Below are positions 42,119 to 51,056 of a stretch of 64,000 nucleotides of DNA, piece after piece. The notes beneath the pieces are model-generated. The model was not told the DNA's origin. It did no database searches and was given only the letters and a program-made list of their open reading frames with translations. This DNA comes from Mycobacterium lentiflavum (lineage in GTDB: Bacteria; Actinomycetota; Actinomycetes; Mycobacteriales; Mycobacteriaceae), in contig NZ_CP092423.2 of the NCBI RefSeq assembly GCF_022374895.2, positions 248,001 through 312,000 of the forward strand. The letters run 5' to 3'. How positions within the stretch are numbered: the stretch's first letter is position 1; every line of letters starts with the position of its first letter. The translations under genes were made by a program, and so were the position numbers.

Positions 42119-43762
42119 ATGACGTTGATTTCCCCCGGTCCGCCGGCCGCGCAGGCCGCGTTGGATTCCGCGCACACCGGCGACATCGTCGGAGCCTTCG
42201 GCCGTATCAAGCGCGACGGCGCCGGCACGTTGGGCGGGCGGTGGCGCCGGTTACGCACCCTGCTGGTGATCACCGGACCCGGATTGATTGTCATGGTGGG
42301 CGACAATGACGCCGGTGGCGTCGCGACGTACGCGCAAGCCGGCCAGGACTACGGGATGAGCCTGTTGTGGACGCTGGCCTTGCTGATTCCGGTGCTCTAC
42401 GTGAACCAGGAGATGGTGTTGCGGTTGGGTGCGGTCGCCCGAGTCGGTCACGCACGCCTGATCCTCGAGCGCTTCGGAAAGTTCTGGGGCGCATTCAGTG
42501 TCGGTGATCTGCTCGTCCTGAACGCCCTGACGATCGTCACCGAATTCATCGGCGTCGCACTGGCGTTGGGATTCTTGGGCTGTCCGAAGATAGTCGCGAT
42601 CCCAGCCGCCGCGGTCCTGCTGTTCGCCGTGGTCGCCGGCGGCTCGTTTCGGCGCTGGGAGGGGCTGATGTTCCTGCTGATCGCGGTCAACGTCGTGATG
42701 CTCCCGATGGTGCTGATGGTGCATCCGAGTCCGAAAGTAGCTGTCGGCGGCCTGGTTCCACAGTTCCCGGGTGGACTGAACTCAGGAGTTCTGCTGTTGA
42801 TCATCGCGATCGTCGGGACCACGGTGGCGCCATGGCAGCTGTTCTTCCAACAATCCAACGTGGTGGACAAGCGCATCACAGCACGTTGGATTCCTTATGC
42901 ACGAGCCGATTTGATCATCGGCATCGTCGTGGTCATCGTCGGGGCGACGGCGCTGATGGCAGTCACCGCCTTCGGTCTGGCCAAAACCGGCAGCTTCACC
43001 GATGCCGGCGCGGTCGCGAACGCCCTGCGCCACCCCGTTGGCGTGCTGTTCGCGGTGATCCTGCTCGACGGTTCGTTGATCGGGGCCAACGCAATCGGGC
43101 TGGCCACCACCTATGCCATCGGTGACGCGATGGGCAAGCGGCATTCCCTGCACTGGAAAATCAGCGAGGCGCCCTGGTTTTACGGCGGTTACGCCCTGTT
43201 GCTGGGTGCATCGGCCGCGGTGGCATTCAGCCCTGATCACATCCTCGGGCTGGTGACCCAGGGCGTGCAGGCGCTGGCCGGCATCCTGCTGCCCTCGGCG
43301 ACCGTATTCCTGGTTCTGCTCTGCAATGACCGTGCGATCCTGGGGCCGTGGGTAAACACGTTGTGGCAGAACGTCGTTGCGTGGGCCATCGTGTGGGCAC
43401 TGGTGCTACTGTCGCTGGCGCTGACCGCGGCGACGTTCTTCCCCAACCTTTCCACGGCTGCCCTCCAGGGAGGGCTGGCGGCTGGTGCGGCGGTGGGCGT
43501 AGCTTGTGGCGCGGTGGCGATTATCGGCGACCAGGGGTACAGCGCTACTCGCGCGGCCAAACTCGCCTTGCCACTCGGCCGGGCCGAAAGCCGAGCCCTG
43601 CGTCGGCAGGAACAGCAGACCTGGCAGGCTCCGGACCTGAGGTCTCTTGCCCGCCCGGCTCTTTCGCCGATTCGCCGGACGGGGCTGTTGATCCTACGCG
43701 GTTACCTGGTGCTGGCCGTCGTATTCGTGATCGTCAAGATCGTGGAGATCGGCGTCGGCTGA
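42119..43762 (+). CDS. NRAMP-fold divalent-metal transporter, variant (probable Mg2+-type)
   Basis: The protein has 547 residues with about 11-12 membrane helices. It belongs to the NRAMP/SLC11 superfamily but both metal-site signatures are altered. TM1 reads VMVGDNDAGGVAT (residues 58-70) in place of DPGN. TM6 reads GTTVAPWQLFFQQ (233-245) instead of the Met-Pro-His type that selects transition metals. Loss of the TM6 Met is a feature of NRAMP-related Mg2+ transporters (NRMT). The upstream M-box supports Mg2+ uptake. A cytosolic N-terminus of ~45 residues and a long polar segment before the last helix are unusual. It is convergent with the MDR gene, 3 bp apart. Confidence 0.85.
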   Translation: MTLISPGPPAAQAALDSAHTGDIVGAFGRIKRDGAGTLGGRWRRLRTLLVITGPGLIVMVGDNDAGGVATYAQAGQDYGMSLLWTLALLIPVLYVNQEMVLRLGAVARVGHARLILERFGKFWGAFSVGDLLVLNALTIVTEFIGVALALGFLGCPKIVAIPAAAVLLFAVVAGGSFRRWEGLMFLLIAVNVVMLPMVLMVHPSPKVAVGGLVPQFPGGLNSGVLLLIIAIVGTTVAPWQLFFQQSNVVDKRITARWIPYARADLIIGIVVVIVGATALMAVTAFGLAKTGSFTDAGAVANALRHPVGVLFAVILLDGSLIGANAIGLATTYAIGDAMGKRHSLHWKISEAPWFYGGYALLLGASAAVAFSPDHILGLVTQGVQALAGILLPSATVFLVLLCNDRAILGPWVNTLWQNVVAWAIVWALVLLSLALTAATFFPNLSTAALQGGLAAGAAVGVACGAVAIIGDQGYSATRAAKLALPLGRAESRALRRQEQQTWQAPDLRSLARPALSPIRRTGLLILRGYLVLAVVFVIVKIVEIGVG

Positions 43763-43765
43763 CGA

Positions 43766-44719
43766 CTACGGCGAACCATTGGGCAGCAGAACGATTTTGC
43801 CGTGCGTGTGGCGGCGCTCGAGTTCCTCGAAGGCGTCAGCCACCCGATCCATCGGGAAGGTCGCGGCGATGTCGAAATCGACGGCACCGCTGGCGATGAG
43901 ATCGGCGACCTCGGCGAGCACTTCAGGTGTCGAGGCTTCCGCGCTGCCTTCGGTTTTGGCGCCGACTTCGGCTGCCTTCTGGAACGAGATGATGGTGTCT
44001 ATCCGCTCTGGGGCAACGCCGAGATCGGCGGCCAGCTGGACGTAGTCGGGTCCGAATAGGTCGATGAACGCGTCGATTCCGTTCGGCGCCGCCTCGCGCA
44101 GCCGGTCGGCCAACCCTTGAAGATCAGCGCCGTAGCCGATGGGAATGACGCCGTGCGCCCGCAGCCATTCGGCGTTGCCCTCGCCGGCGATGCCGAGCAC
44201 TCGCGCCTGGCGCAGGACCAGCAGCTGGACGACGAGACTGCCGACACCTCCGGCCGCCGCCGACACGGCGACGGTCTCCCCCGGTTGCGGTGCGACCGCA
44301 CGCACGGCAGCGTATGCGGTTGCCGCGACGACATAGAGCGAACCCGCTGCCTCCCAACTCAATTGCGGGGGCTTGTGGATCAACTGACCGACCGGGACGG
44401 CGGCGTGGGTGGCATGGCTCGATCGCCGGAGGCTGAACCCCAGCACCTCGTCGCCGACCGCGAACCCGGTGACTCCCGGATCGGTCGCCGTCACGACACC
44501 GGCGAGGTCGCTGCCTTGCCCGGAGGGAAACGTGGCGGGAAACATTTCGTGCATCGCTCCCGATCGGATCGCGGCCTCGCCGGGATTGATGCCGGCGGCG
44601 CGAACCTCGACAACGACCTCGCCCCGGCCGGGTGCCGGCATGTCGATATCTCCCACGTACAGCACGTCACGGCCGCCGTAGCGGTCGAACCGTACCGCGC
44701 GCGCCACCTCAGCCGTCAT
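43766..44719 (-). CDS. zinc-free quinone oxidoreductase-like MDR protein
   Basis: The protein has 317 residues from the ATG at 44719, with AAGGAGATCGAG directly upstream; a longer in-frame ORF to 44983 has no ribosome site. The motifs are VEVRAAGINPGEAAIRSG (residues ~38-55) and the NADPH Rossmann segment AVSAAAGGVGSLVVQLLVL (near 150). The zinc-binding cysteines are absent, as in quinone reductases. A detoxifying or enone-reducing role is likely. Confidence 0.88.
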   Translation of the reverse strand: MTAEVARAVRFDRYGGRDVLYVGDIDMPAPGRGEVVVEVRAAGINPGEAAIRSGAMHEMFPATFPSGQGSDLAGVVTATDPGVTGFAVGDEVLGFSLRRSSHATHAAVPVGQLIHKPPQLSWEAAGSLYVVAATAYAAVRAVAPQPGETVAVSAAAGGVGSLVVQLLVLRQARVLGIAGEGNAEWLRAHGVIPIGYGADLQGLADRLREAAPNGIDAFIDLFGPDYVQLAADLGVAPERIDTIISFQKAAEVGAKTEGSAEASTPEVLAEVADLIASGAVDFDIAATFPMDRVADAFEELERRHTHGKIVLLPNGSP

Positions 44720-44846
44720 CTCGATCTCCTTACCACTTGAATCGAAACTTGCGCCCCGCCCCTGGCCAGGATAGGCGCGAACCGGCGCCCGTCGACCGGG
44801 CGTATGTTCATATGCGCTGGCCCTGTTCTCGACCGAAAGGATGCCC

Positions 44847-45443
44847 ATGCGACGTGCGCGTAGGACCGTCACCGGTTGGGTGGCCGCCGCCACGGTGGTC
44901 GGCATCGCGATCACCGGCTGCGCCAACAACGGCAGGACGTCGGCCCCGCCATCCAAGAGCGGCGCTACGTCGGCTCCCAGCACGCCGGCGGGACCTCCGC
45001 CGGATTACAGCGGGTTGCTGATCCAGCCCGGCGATCTCGGCGGGGACTTCACGGCGCCGCAACCCCCAGTGCTGAACTCCAACAACACGGCCGGCGTTGC
45101 GCAGCTGTTCGTCAATGCGGACAACAGCCGGCGTATCGGCGACACCATTCTGGTCGTCGCCGATCCCTCGATCGCCGCTGCCGCCCTGGAGAACACCAAG
45201 ACGAACTACACGAAGAAGGTCGCCGGCACGTGGCAGCCCGTCGACGTCGGCACTAACGGTGCGATGATTTCGGGCGCTTCGCCGGATAATTCGCAGGCGA
45301 TCGCGGTGTTGTTGTTCACCGAGGGCAGGGCGCTGGTCAACTTGGAATTCGACAGCGCACCCAACGACCCGATCGACCCGGCAGTCGCCACCGATGTCGG
45401 CCGCAAGCAAGCCGCAGCGGTCAAGAACGGTTTGCACGGTTAG
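44847..45443 (+). CDS. secreted lipoprotein
   Basis: The protein has 198 residues from the ATG at 44847, placed 6 bases after AAAGGA; an ATG two codons upstream is an alternative. The N-terminus has RRARR, a hydrophobic stretch VAAATVVGIAI and a lipobox ITGC, so lipid attachment to Cys and export are expected. After a Ser/Pro linker comes a ~150-residue domain (YSGLLIQPGDLGGDF, then DNSRRIGDTILVVADPS) like mycobacterial Lpp/Lpq proteins of unknown function with a PknH-like extracellular domain. Divergent from the MDR gene. Confidence 0.82.
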   Translation: MRRARRTVTGWVAAATVVGIAITGCANNGRTSAPPSKSGATSAPSTPAGPPPDYSGLLIQPGDLGGDFTAPQPPVLNSNNTAGVAQLFVNADNSRRIGDTILVVADPSIAAAALENTKTNYTKKVAGTWQPVDVGTNGAMISGASPDNSQAIAVLLFTEGRALVNLEFDSAPNDPIDPAVATDVGRKQAAAVKNGLHG

Positions 45444-45448
45444 CTTTT

Positions 45449-45465
45449 CGGGCTAGACCAGCCCG
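45449..45465. terminator. weak hairpin between convergent lipoprotein and car genes
   Basis: CGGGCT and AGCCCG pair across a 5-base loop, overlapping the car stop codon and preceded by a TTTT tract on the plus strand. It is a small structure, so its function is tentative. Confidence 0.3.
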
Positions 45466-48400
45466 ACCAGTCGCAGATCCGCGACGTATTTCTCGATCAG
45501 CCGCTCCGACAAGTGCGGAATGTCTTGGTCCACACCAATTTTCGCTGCCTGCACCGCGCCGCGGAAAACGTCCGTAGGCGCCGGCGCTCCCCGCAGGGGT
45601 GCCTCGGGCTTACGGTAGACCTCGAGCAACGGAAGCACCGAATGCTGACGCTGTTTGTCCGGTAGCGCCCGCAGCGCCGTTTCGAAACGCCCGAACCATT
45701 CGTCGTGGTCGTCGATGCGCCGGATGTCGTTGCCGCCGGCGATCAGCCAGTCGACGAAGACGTCCAGCGAGATGCCGTCGTCATGCGGGTTCATCACGTC
45801 GAAGGACCGGAACTCTCCGGCCGTCGCCGTCTGCTCACCCAGCGTGGTCACCGACTCCGCCACGAAGTCGGCGGGCAGACCGTCGTAGTGCGCCACCGCC
45901 CGGTTTCCTTGCGAGTCGGTTTGGTAGAACGACCACGGTGCGATACCGGTCACCAGCAAGCTGAAGATCAACCGGGTGAACGCATCCGGGACGTTGAGCT
46001 GGCCGGCGTACCGGCTGTGCGCGAGGATCATGTCGGACCGGAACACCGCGGCTGGCAACCCGCATAGGTCGTGCGCCTCCCGCAGCAGCACCTCGCCGCC
46101 CCACTTGCTGTTCGCGTACCCGTTTGCGTAGCTGTCGTCGACGGCACGTACCGCGCTGACGGTGCGGATGTCGCCGTCCTCGGCGAACGCGTCGGGATCC
46201 ACCGACATGGCCACCGCAACGGTTGACATGTACGTGACCGGCTTGATGCGTGTCGTGATCGCCAGGCGGATCAATTCGGCGGTCCCCACGACGTTCGGGC
46301 CGAACAGCTGGTCGTACGGCAGTACGTGGTTGACCAGCGCGGCGGGGTGCACGATCATGTCGACGTCTCGGGCGAGGCGCTCCCAAGTCTCTTGGCCCAA
46401 GCCAAGATTCGGCTCGGCGATGTCGCCGACGATGACCTCGAGGTGATCGGCCGCCAGGGTGCGGTAGCGCTGCAGCAGTTGTGGATCACCGCTGTCGAAA
46501 ACACCTTCCAGGCGCTTGGCGGCGGCTTCGGTGTCGGTGCCGCGGATGACGGTGATGAGCTTTCCGCCTCTTTCGGCAAGCCGTTCCAGCAATTCCAGGG
46601 TAAGGAAGCGACCCAGATAGCCGTTGGCGCCGGTGAGCAGCACCGTGTGCGGTGTGTCGGTGGCGTGCGGCAGCTTCGGGGCCGCGGCCAGGGTGGGGGC
46701 GTCGATGAACTTGTCGAGGGTGAGTTCGGACGCGCGGACTTCGGTGGCGCCGCGGCCGTGCACGGTGGAGAACGTGGGGCGCTTGGCACCCGATTCACGT
46801 TCCGATTCCACATATTCCGCGAGTTGACGCAAGTCGGACGCGGGGCTGATGATCTGGCCCACCGGTACTTGCACATCGAAGATGTCCTGCAGCAGGTTAG
46901 AGAAGGTCAGCGCGGACAGCGAGTCGCCACCTAGATCCAGGAACTGCGTGTCCGGCTGCGGCGGACCGCCGGGCAGGCCTAGTAACGCCTCGGCGGCGCG
47001 CGTCAGGGTGTCGATCACCGGCCGCTCAGCCGCGCCGTCGCGCAGTGCACGCAGTTCGGCGGTGCGGGTGGCGGCGAGCTCGGCATAGAGGTCTTCCAGC
47101 CGGGCGCCGTAGTGCTCCTTCAGCTTGGGGCGCAACAGCTTTCCGACCCCGGACAGCAGGCCGTTGTCCTCGCTGAACGGCTCGGAGTCGACCAGGAAGT
47201 CGGCGGGCACTTCGTAGGATTGCAGCTCGGCGAGTTTGGCAGTGCGGCGCAGGGATTCACTCAGCGCTGCCTTGAGGCCATCCGGATCACCGGCGAATCG
47301 TTCCTCGGCTTCCAGAGTCGGGACCACGACGGCCAACAGGTAAGGCCGTTCGCTGTTGCCGTACACGAAGATCTGCCGCACCAGCGCTGCGCTGCTGAAG
47401 ACGGCTTCCAGGCGCGCTACCGCGACGAATTCGCCTTGCGCCAACTTCAATACGTTGTTGCGCCGGTCGACATAGACCAGACGATCCGGCCCGACCTCGG
47501 CCATCACGTCGCCGGTGCGATAATAACCATCGGGGTCGAACGCATTCGCGGTCACATCGGGGCGTTTGAAATACCCGCCGAATGCGGTCTGGGACTTCAC
47601 CAGCAGCTCGCCGCGCGGGTGCGGCTTGTCGGAGTGGAAATAACCCAATTCGGGCACGTCGACCAGTTTGTAGTCGAGGATCGGTGGCCGGCTCACCACA
47701 CCGTCCTTGAACACCATCCCCACCTCGGTCAACCCGTAACCGTCGAGCACATGGGTGTCCAAGCACGACTCGATGAAGGTCTTCATCTCTGCCGCCAGCG
47801 GCGCGGTGGTGGAGAAGCTGGTTATCACTCGTCCGCCCAGAAGTTGTTCGCGCAGTTCAGCTTTCGCCGCCGCGTCAGCTTCCTCGGGCTCGGCGCCGTG
47901 GTCGATCAGTCGCTCCACCGCACTTTGGTAACGCTGGTAGAGCATCTCGACCACCCGCGGCACCATGCCCATTTCGGTGGGGCGCACCAGATTCCAGTCG
48001 TCGAACAACGTGGAGAGGTCACTCTCCGGTACGAAATAGCTGGTGCCACCGGCTTGGAACGACGACGACAGCGGTATCCGTCCGCCCACGTGGTTTAGTG
48101 GCATGAAGTTGACGTTGAACACCGGTATATCAGCGAATTCGGGGTAGAGCTCGTTGGTCCACAGCTTCAAGATCATGCGCTCGGTGTACATCGCCCCCTT
48201 GGGCAGGCCGGTGCTACCCGAGGTGTACATGATCATGGCCAGCCGCTCGTCGGTTTCGCCGGTGTAGATCGGCTCCTGCGGCAATGCGCGGCCACGCTCG
48301 ACCAATTCGTCGAAGGTCTCGATGGTGACCGCCATGCCGGCCTCGGCCAATGTCGCCTGCGCGTGCTCGAGGTGCTCCCGCTGATCGTCGATCTCCGGCT

Positions 48401-49022
48401 GGTAGTCGAAGACCACCAGGCGCCGCAACGATGTGCTGCCCAGCGCGGCCTCGACGGCGAGGTCGAGATATTCCGCCCCGGTGGCGAGCACCTGGGGTTC
48501 GATTTCGGCGACGATCGGCTGTAGCCGCGACGCCGTCGCGTTGTGCTGCAGCGGCACCGCCACCAGGCCCAGGTAGCCGGTCACCAGGTCAAGCGTCAAG
48601 TACTCGGGGCTCGCGAAGCCGAGAGTCGCGACCACGTCCCCCGGCGTCACTGCAGCGGCCTCGTCGCGGCGCCACGCCGTGGCGACGGCGCGGACGTTGG
48701 CCCACAGATCGCGGTAGCTGATCGTGTCGAATCGGGGGAGTAGCCGGGTGGTGGTGCGGCCGGTCGCGGGATCGGTGGTCAACTCGCGAGCGCGCCACCC
48801 CAATGCGGGGCGGTCACCGTAGCCTACGACGAACATCTCGAGGATCTGCGGAAGCCGAAGACCGGGCTGGCGAGCCGCGGCTTGCAGCACCAGATCCGGC
48901 TTGGCGTTTTGATATTGCGCGTCGGTCGCCTCCAGCCGCCTGATGCGCTCGGCGACTCGTTCTCGTGGGGTGGCCGTCGCACTAGCGCCGGTGCTGGTGT
49001 CGCGCCTTGCATCAGTAGTCAT
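45453..49022 (-). CDS. car: carboxylic acid reductase (CAR)
   Basis: The protein has 1189 residues in three domains. An adenylation domain ([14 protein letters not shown] near 265-280, DGYGLTEVG near 440, [11 protein letters not shown] near 500) is followed by a phosphopantetheine carrier with LGGDSLSA (near 700). A thioester reductase domain follows, with [11 protein letters not shown] (near 797) and YANGYANSK (catalytic Tyr and Lys, near 960-967). CARs reduce acids to aldehydes using ATP and NADPH and need a phosphopantetheinyl transferase, not encoded here. Length and layout match the FadD9/M. marinum CAR group. Confidence 0.94.
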   Translation of the reverse strand: MTTDARRDTSTGASATATPRERVAERIRRLEATDAQYQNAKPDLVLQAAARQPGLRLPQILEMFVVGYGDRPALGWRARELTTDPATGRTTTRLLPRFDTISYRDLWANVRAVATAWRRDEAAAVTPGDVVATLGFASPEYLTLDLVTGYLGLVAVPLQHNATASRLQPIVAEIEPQVLATGAEYLDLAVEAALGSTSLRRLVVFDYQPEIDDQREHLEHAQATLAEAGMAVTIETFDELVERGRALPQEPIYTGETDERLAMIMYTSGSTGLPKGAMYTERMILKLWTNELYPEFADIPVFNVNFMPLNHVGGRIPLSSSFQAGGTSYFVPESDLSTLFDDWNLVRPTEMGMVPRVVEMLYQRYQSAVERLIDHGAEPEEADAAAKAELREQLLGGRVITSFSTTAPLAAEMKTFIESCLDTHVLDGYGLTEVGMVFKDGVVSRPPILDYKLVDVPELGYFHSDKPHPRGELLVKSQTAFGGYFKRPDVTANAFDPDGYYRTGDVMAEVGPDRLVYVDRRNNVLKLAQGEFVAVARLEAVFSSAALVRQIFVYGNSERPYLLAVVVPTLEAEERFAGDPDGLKAALSESLRRTAKLAELQSYEVPADFLVDSEPFSEDNGLLSGVGKLLRPKLKEHYGARLEDLYAELAATRTAELRALRDGAAERPVIDTLTRAAEALLGLPGGPPQPDTQFLDLGGDSLSALTFSNLLQDIFDVQVPVGQIISPASDLRQLAEYVESERESGAKRPTFSTVHGRGATEVRASELTLDKFIDAPTLAAAPKLPHATDTPHTVLLTGANGYLGRFLTLELLERLAERGGKLITVIRGTDTEAAAKRLEGVFDSGDPQLLQRYRTLAADHLEVIVGDIAEPNLGLGQETWERLARDVDMIVHPAALVNHVLPYDQLFGPNVVGTAELIRLAITTRIKPVTYMSTVAVAMSVDPDAFAEDGDIRTVSAVRAVDDSYANGYANSKWGGEVLLREAHDLCGLPAAVFRSDMILAHSRYAGQLNVPDAFTRLIFSLLVTGIAPWSFYQTDSQGNRAVAHYDGLPADFVAESVTTLGEQTATAGEFRSFDVMNPHDDGISLDVFVDWLIAGGNDIRRIDDHDEWFGRFETALRALPDKQRQHSVLPLLEVYRKPEAPLRGAPAPTDVFRGAVQAAKIGVDQDIPHLSERLIEKYVADLRLVGLV

Positions 49023-49177
49023 GCCAGCCCCCAGGCTCTCGTTCGGACGACTCTCTAGCGCAAACCATTGGCTCGCTATGAGTCTTCCACCCGGTCACTG
49101 TGAGCGTCGCCACACCCAATGTCGCCAGCGGCGCGGCATCGCGAATCTTTTGCCCGGACCCTGCGGGCTCGGGACTG

Positions 49178-49933
49178 CTACGCGACGACCTGAATGGGGT
49201 CGCCGACGTTGACGTTGTTGAAATACCACGCGGCGTTGTCCGGGCTCAGGTTGATGCATCCGTGGCTGACGTTGGCGTGGCCCTGTGAGTCGACGGACCA
49301 GGGTGCCGAGTGCACGTACACACCGCTCCAGGTGACGCGGACCGCGTACTGAGCGGTGATCTTGTATCCCTCCGGCGAACTCAGCGGGATACCGATCGTC
49401 CGCGAGTCCATGACGACGCTGCGTTGCTTCTCGAGGGCGGTGAAGTTACCGATCGGCGTCGGGCGGCTGGGCTTACCCATCGACGCGGGCATCGTGCGCA
49501 GAATTTCGCCGTCCCTGCTCACGGTGAAGGTGTGTGCGGAGAGGCTGGCAACACCCAGGAACGCGTCGCCGGTGTCGAAACCCGTTGTCAGTTCCTGCAC
49601 ATCCACCGAAACGTGGCTGTGGGCAGGCCAATACTGGTTCGGAACCCATTGCACGACGTTATTTTCGGGCCACTCGAAGTGTCCGGTGATGTTGCTTGGG
49701 GAGGCAACGTGGATGGAGCGTTCGACGGCGGATCGGTTGGTCACCGGCGCGGTGAATTTCACGACGACCGGGTGCGCAATCCCCACCACCGCGCCGTCGG
49801 CCGGCAAAATCGAGGCAATGGCGGGGGTGGGCGCGGGTACCGGGACGGAGGCGACCGCCTGGGAACCGGATCCCAGCACGCCAAAACCCGTGATCGCGAC
49901 CATAACAAATAGATAACGAACCCCACGACGCAT
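49178..49933 (-). CDS. ldtA: L,D-transpeptidase LdtA
   Basis: The protein has 251 residues from the ATG at 49933, with GGAGGG 9 bases upstream. The Sec signal MRRGVRYLFVMVAITGFGVL ends near AVA-SV. An Ig-like domain (ASILPADGAVVGIAHPVVVKF) precedes the YkuD catalytic domain with HSAPW and SHGCINLSPDNAAWYF, where Cys226 is the nucleophile. It makes 3-3 cross-links in peptidoglycan outside the membrane. It closely resembles Rv0116c and sits beside oxyS as in M. tuberculosis. Confidence 0.94.
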   Translation of the reverse strand: MRRGVRYLFVMVAITGFGVLGSGSQAVASVPVPAPTPAIASILPADGAVVGIAHPVVVKFTAPVTNRSAVERSIHVASPSNITGHFEWPENNVVQWVPNQYWPAHSHVSVDVQELTTGFDTGDAFLGVASLSAHTFTVSRDGEILRTMPASMGKPSRPTPIGNFTALEKQRSVVMDSRTIGIPLSSPEGYKITAQYAVRVTWSGVYVHSAPWSVDSQGHANVSHGCINLSPDNAAWYFNNVNVGDPIQVVA

Positions 49934-50123
49934 GGCGTCAACCCTCCGAGATGGTGCGATCAACACGACGATATTCTACTGGCTGTCTGGCCATTAGCGT
50001 TTTAGCAAACAATTACACTGCCGCCCGGTCTCCACGATAACGATCGGATCACCGGTTGAGTTCGATCGTCACCGACTGGTTAACCTCAGCGGAATCGGTG
50101 CCGCCAGACCCGAGGAGGTGCGA

Positions 50124-51056
50124 GTGCTCTTTCGTCAGCTGGAGTACTTCGTCGCGGTCGCCCAGGAGCGCCACTTCGCCCGGGCCGCCGAGAAGTGCTA
50201 CGTGTCGCAGCCCGCGCTGTCCGCCGCGATCGCCAAGCTGGAACGTGAACTCAACGTCACGCTGATCAACCGCGGGCACAGCTTCGAAGGTCTCACTCCC
50301 GAAGGTGAGCGACTGGTCGTGTGGGCCAAGCGGATTCTTGCCGAGCATGACGCATTCAAGGCCGAGGTGGACGCGGTGCGCTCGGGAATCACCGGAACGC
50401 TTCGGCTCGGCGCTGTGCCCACCGCATCGACGACGGCGTCGCTGGTGCTGTCGGCCTTCTGCTCGGCGCACCCATTGGTCAAGGTGCACATCAATTCCCG
50501 GTTGGCCGCCACCGAAGTGTACCGGCGCTTGCGGGAATTCGAGCTCGACGCCGCGATCGTGCACGCATCGCACGATGACGCGCACGACGTGGACTTGGTG
50601 CCGCTTTATGCGGAGCGCTACATACTGCTGTCGCCGTCGGATATGTTGCCGTCCGGCGCAACAACGTTGCGGTGGCCGGATGCCGCGCAATTGCCCCTGG
50701 CGTTGCTCACCGCCGACATGCGGGACCGCCAAATCATCGACGAGGCCTTCGCCGGCCACGGCATCACCGTCAGCCCGCAGGTCGAAACCGACTCGGTGGC
50801 TTCACTACTCGCACAGGTCGCCTCCGGCAACTGGGCGTGTATCGTCCCGCATACCTGGCTGTGGACCTCGCCGCTGGGTGCAGAGATCCGGGCGGTCGAA
50901 ATGGTCGATCCGATCGTCAAGGCCGAAATCACGTTGGCCACCAACTCCTCGGGGCCCGGATCGCCGGTTGCCCGGGCGCTCGTCGCCTCCGCGCACGAAC
51001 TCTCGTTGGACGAGTTCTTCAACGCTGCGCTGGTGGGGGTTACCCGTCGTCGCTGA
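50124..51056 (+). CDS. oxyS: LysR-type regulator OxyS
   Basis: The protein has 310 residues from the GTG at 50124, whose ribosome site GAGGAGG is well spaced; a GTG at 50118 lies inside that site. The N-terminal helix-turn-helix is FRQLEYFVAVAQERHFARAAEKCYVSQPALSAAIAKLE without a break. The effector domain has ASTTASLVLSAFCSAHP. It resembles Rv0117, which was linked to oxidative-stress genes in earlier work. It is convergent with oxcA with a 17-bp tail overlap, and may control the oxcA/fadD7 promoters (inference). Confidence 0.9.
   Translation: MLFRQLEYFVAVAQERHFARAAEKCYVSQPALSAAIAKLERELNVTLINRGHSFEGLTPEGERLVVWAKRILAEHDAFKAEVDAVRSGITGTLRLGAVPTASTTASLVLSAFCSAHPLVKVHINSRLAATEVYRRLREFELDAAIVHASHDDAHDVDLVPLYAERYILLSPSDMLPSGATTLRWPDAAQLPLALLTADMRDRQIIDEAFAGHGITVSPQVETDSVASLLAQVASGNWACIVPHTWLWTSPLGAEIRAVEMVDPIVKAEITLATNSSGPGSPVARALVASAHELSLDEFFNAALVGVTRRR

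Noticed and set aside
41536..42306. Long leftward open frame across the M-box leader and the transporter start
   Set aside because: It runs antisense through the riboswitch and the transporter's first codons; Arg/Pro/Ser-rich with no domain.
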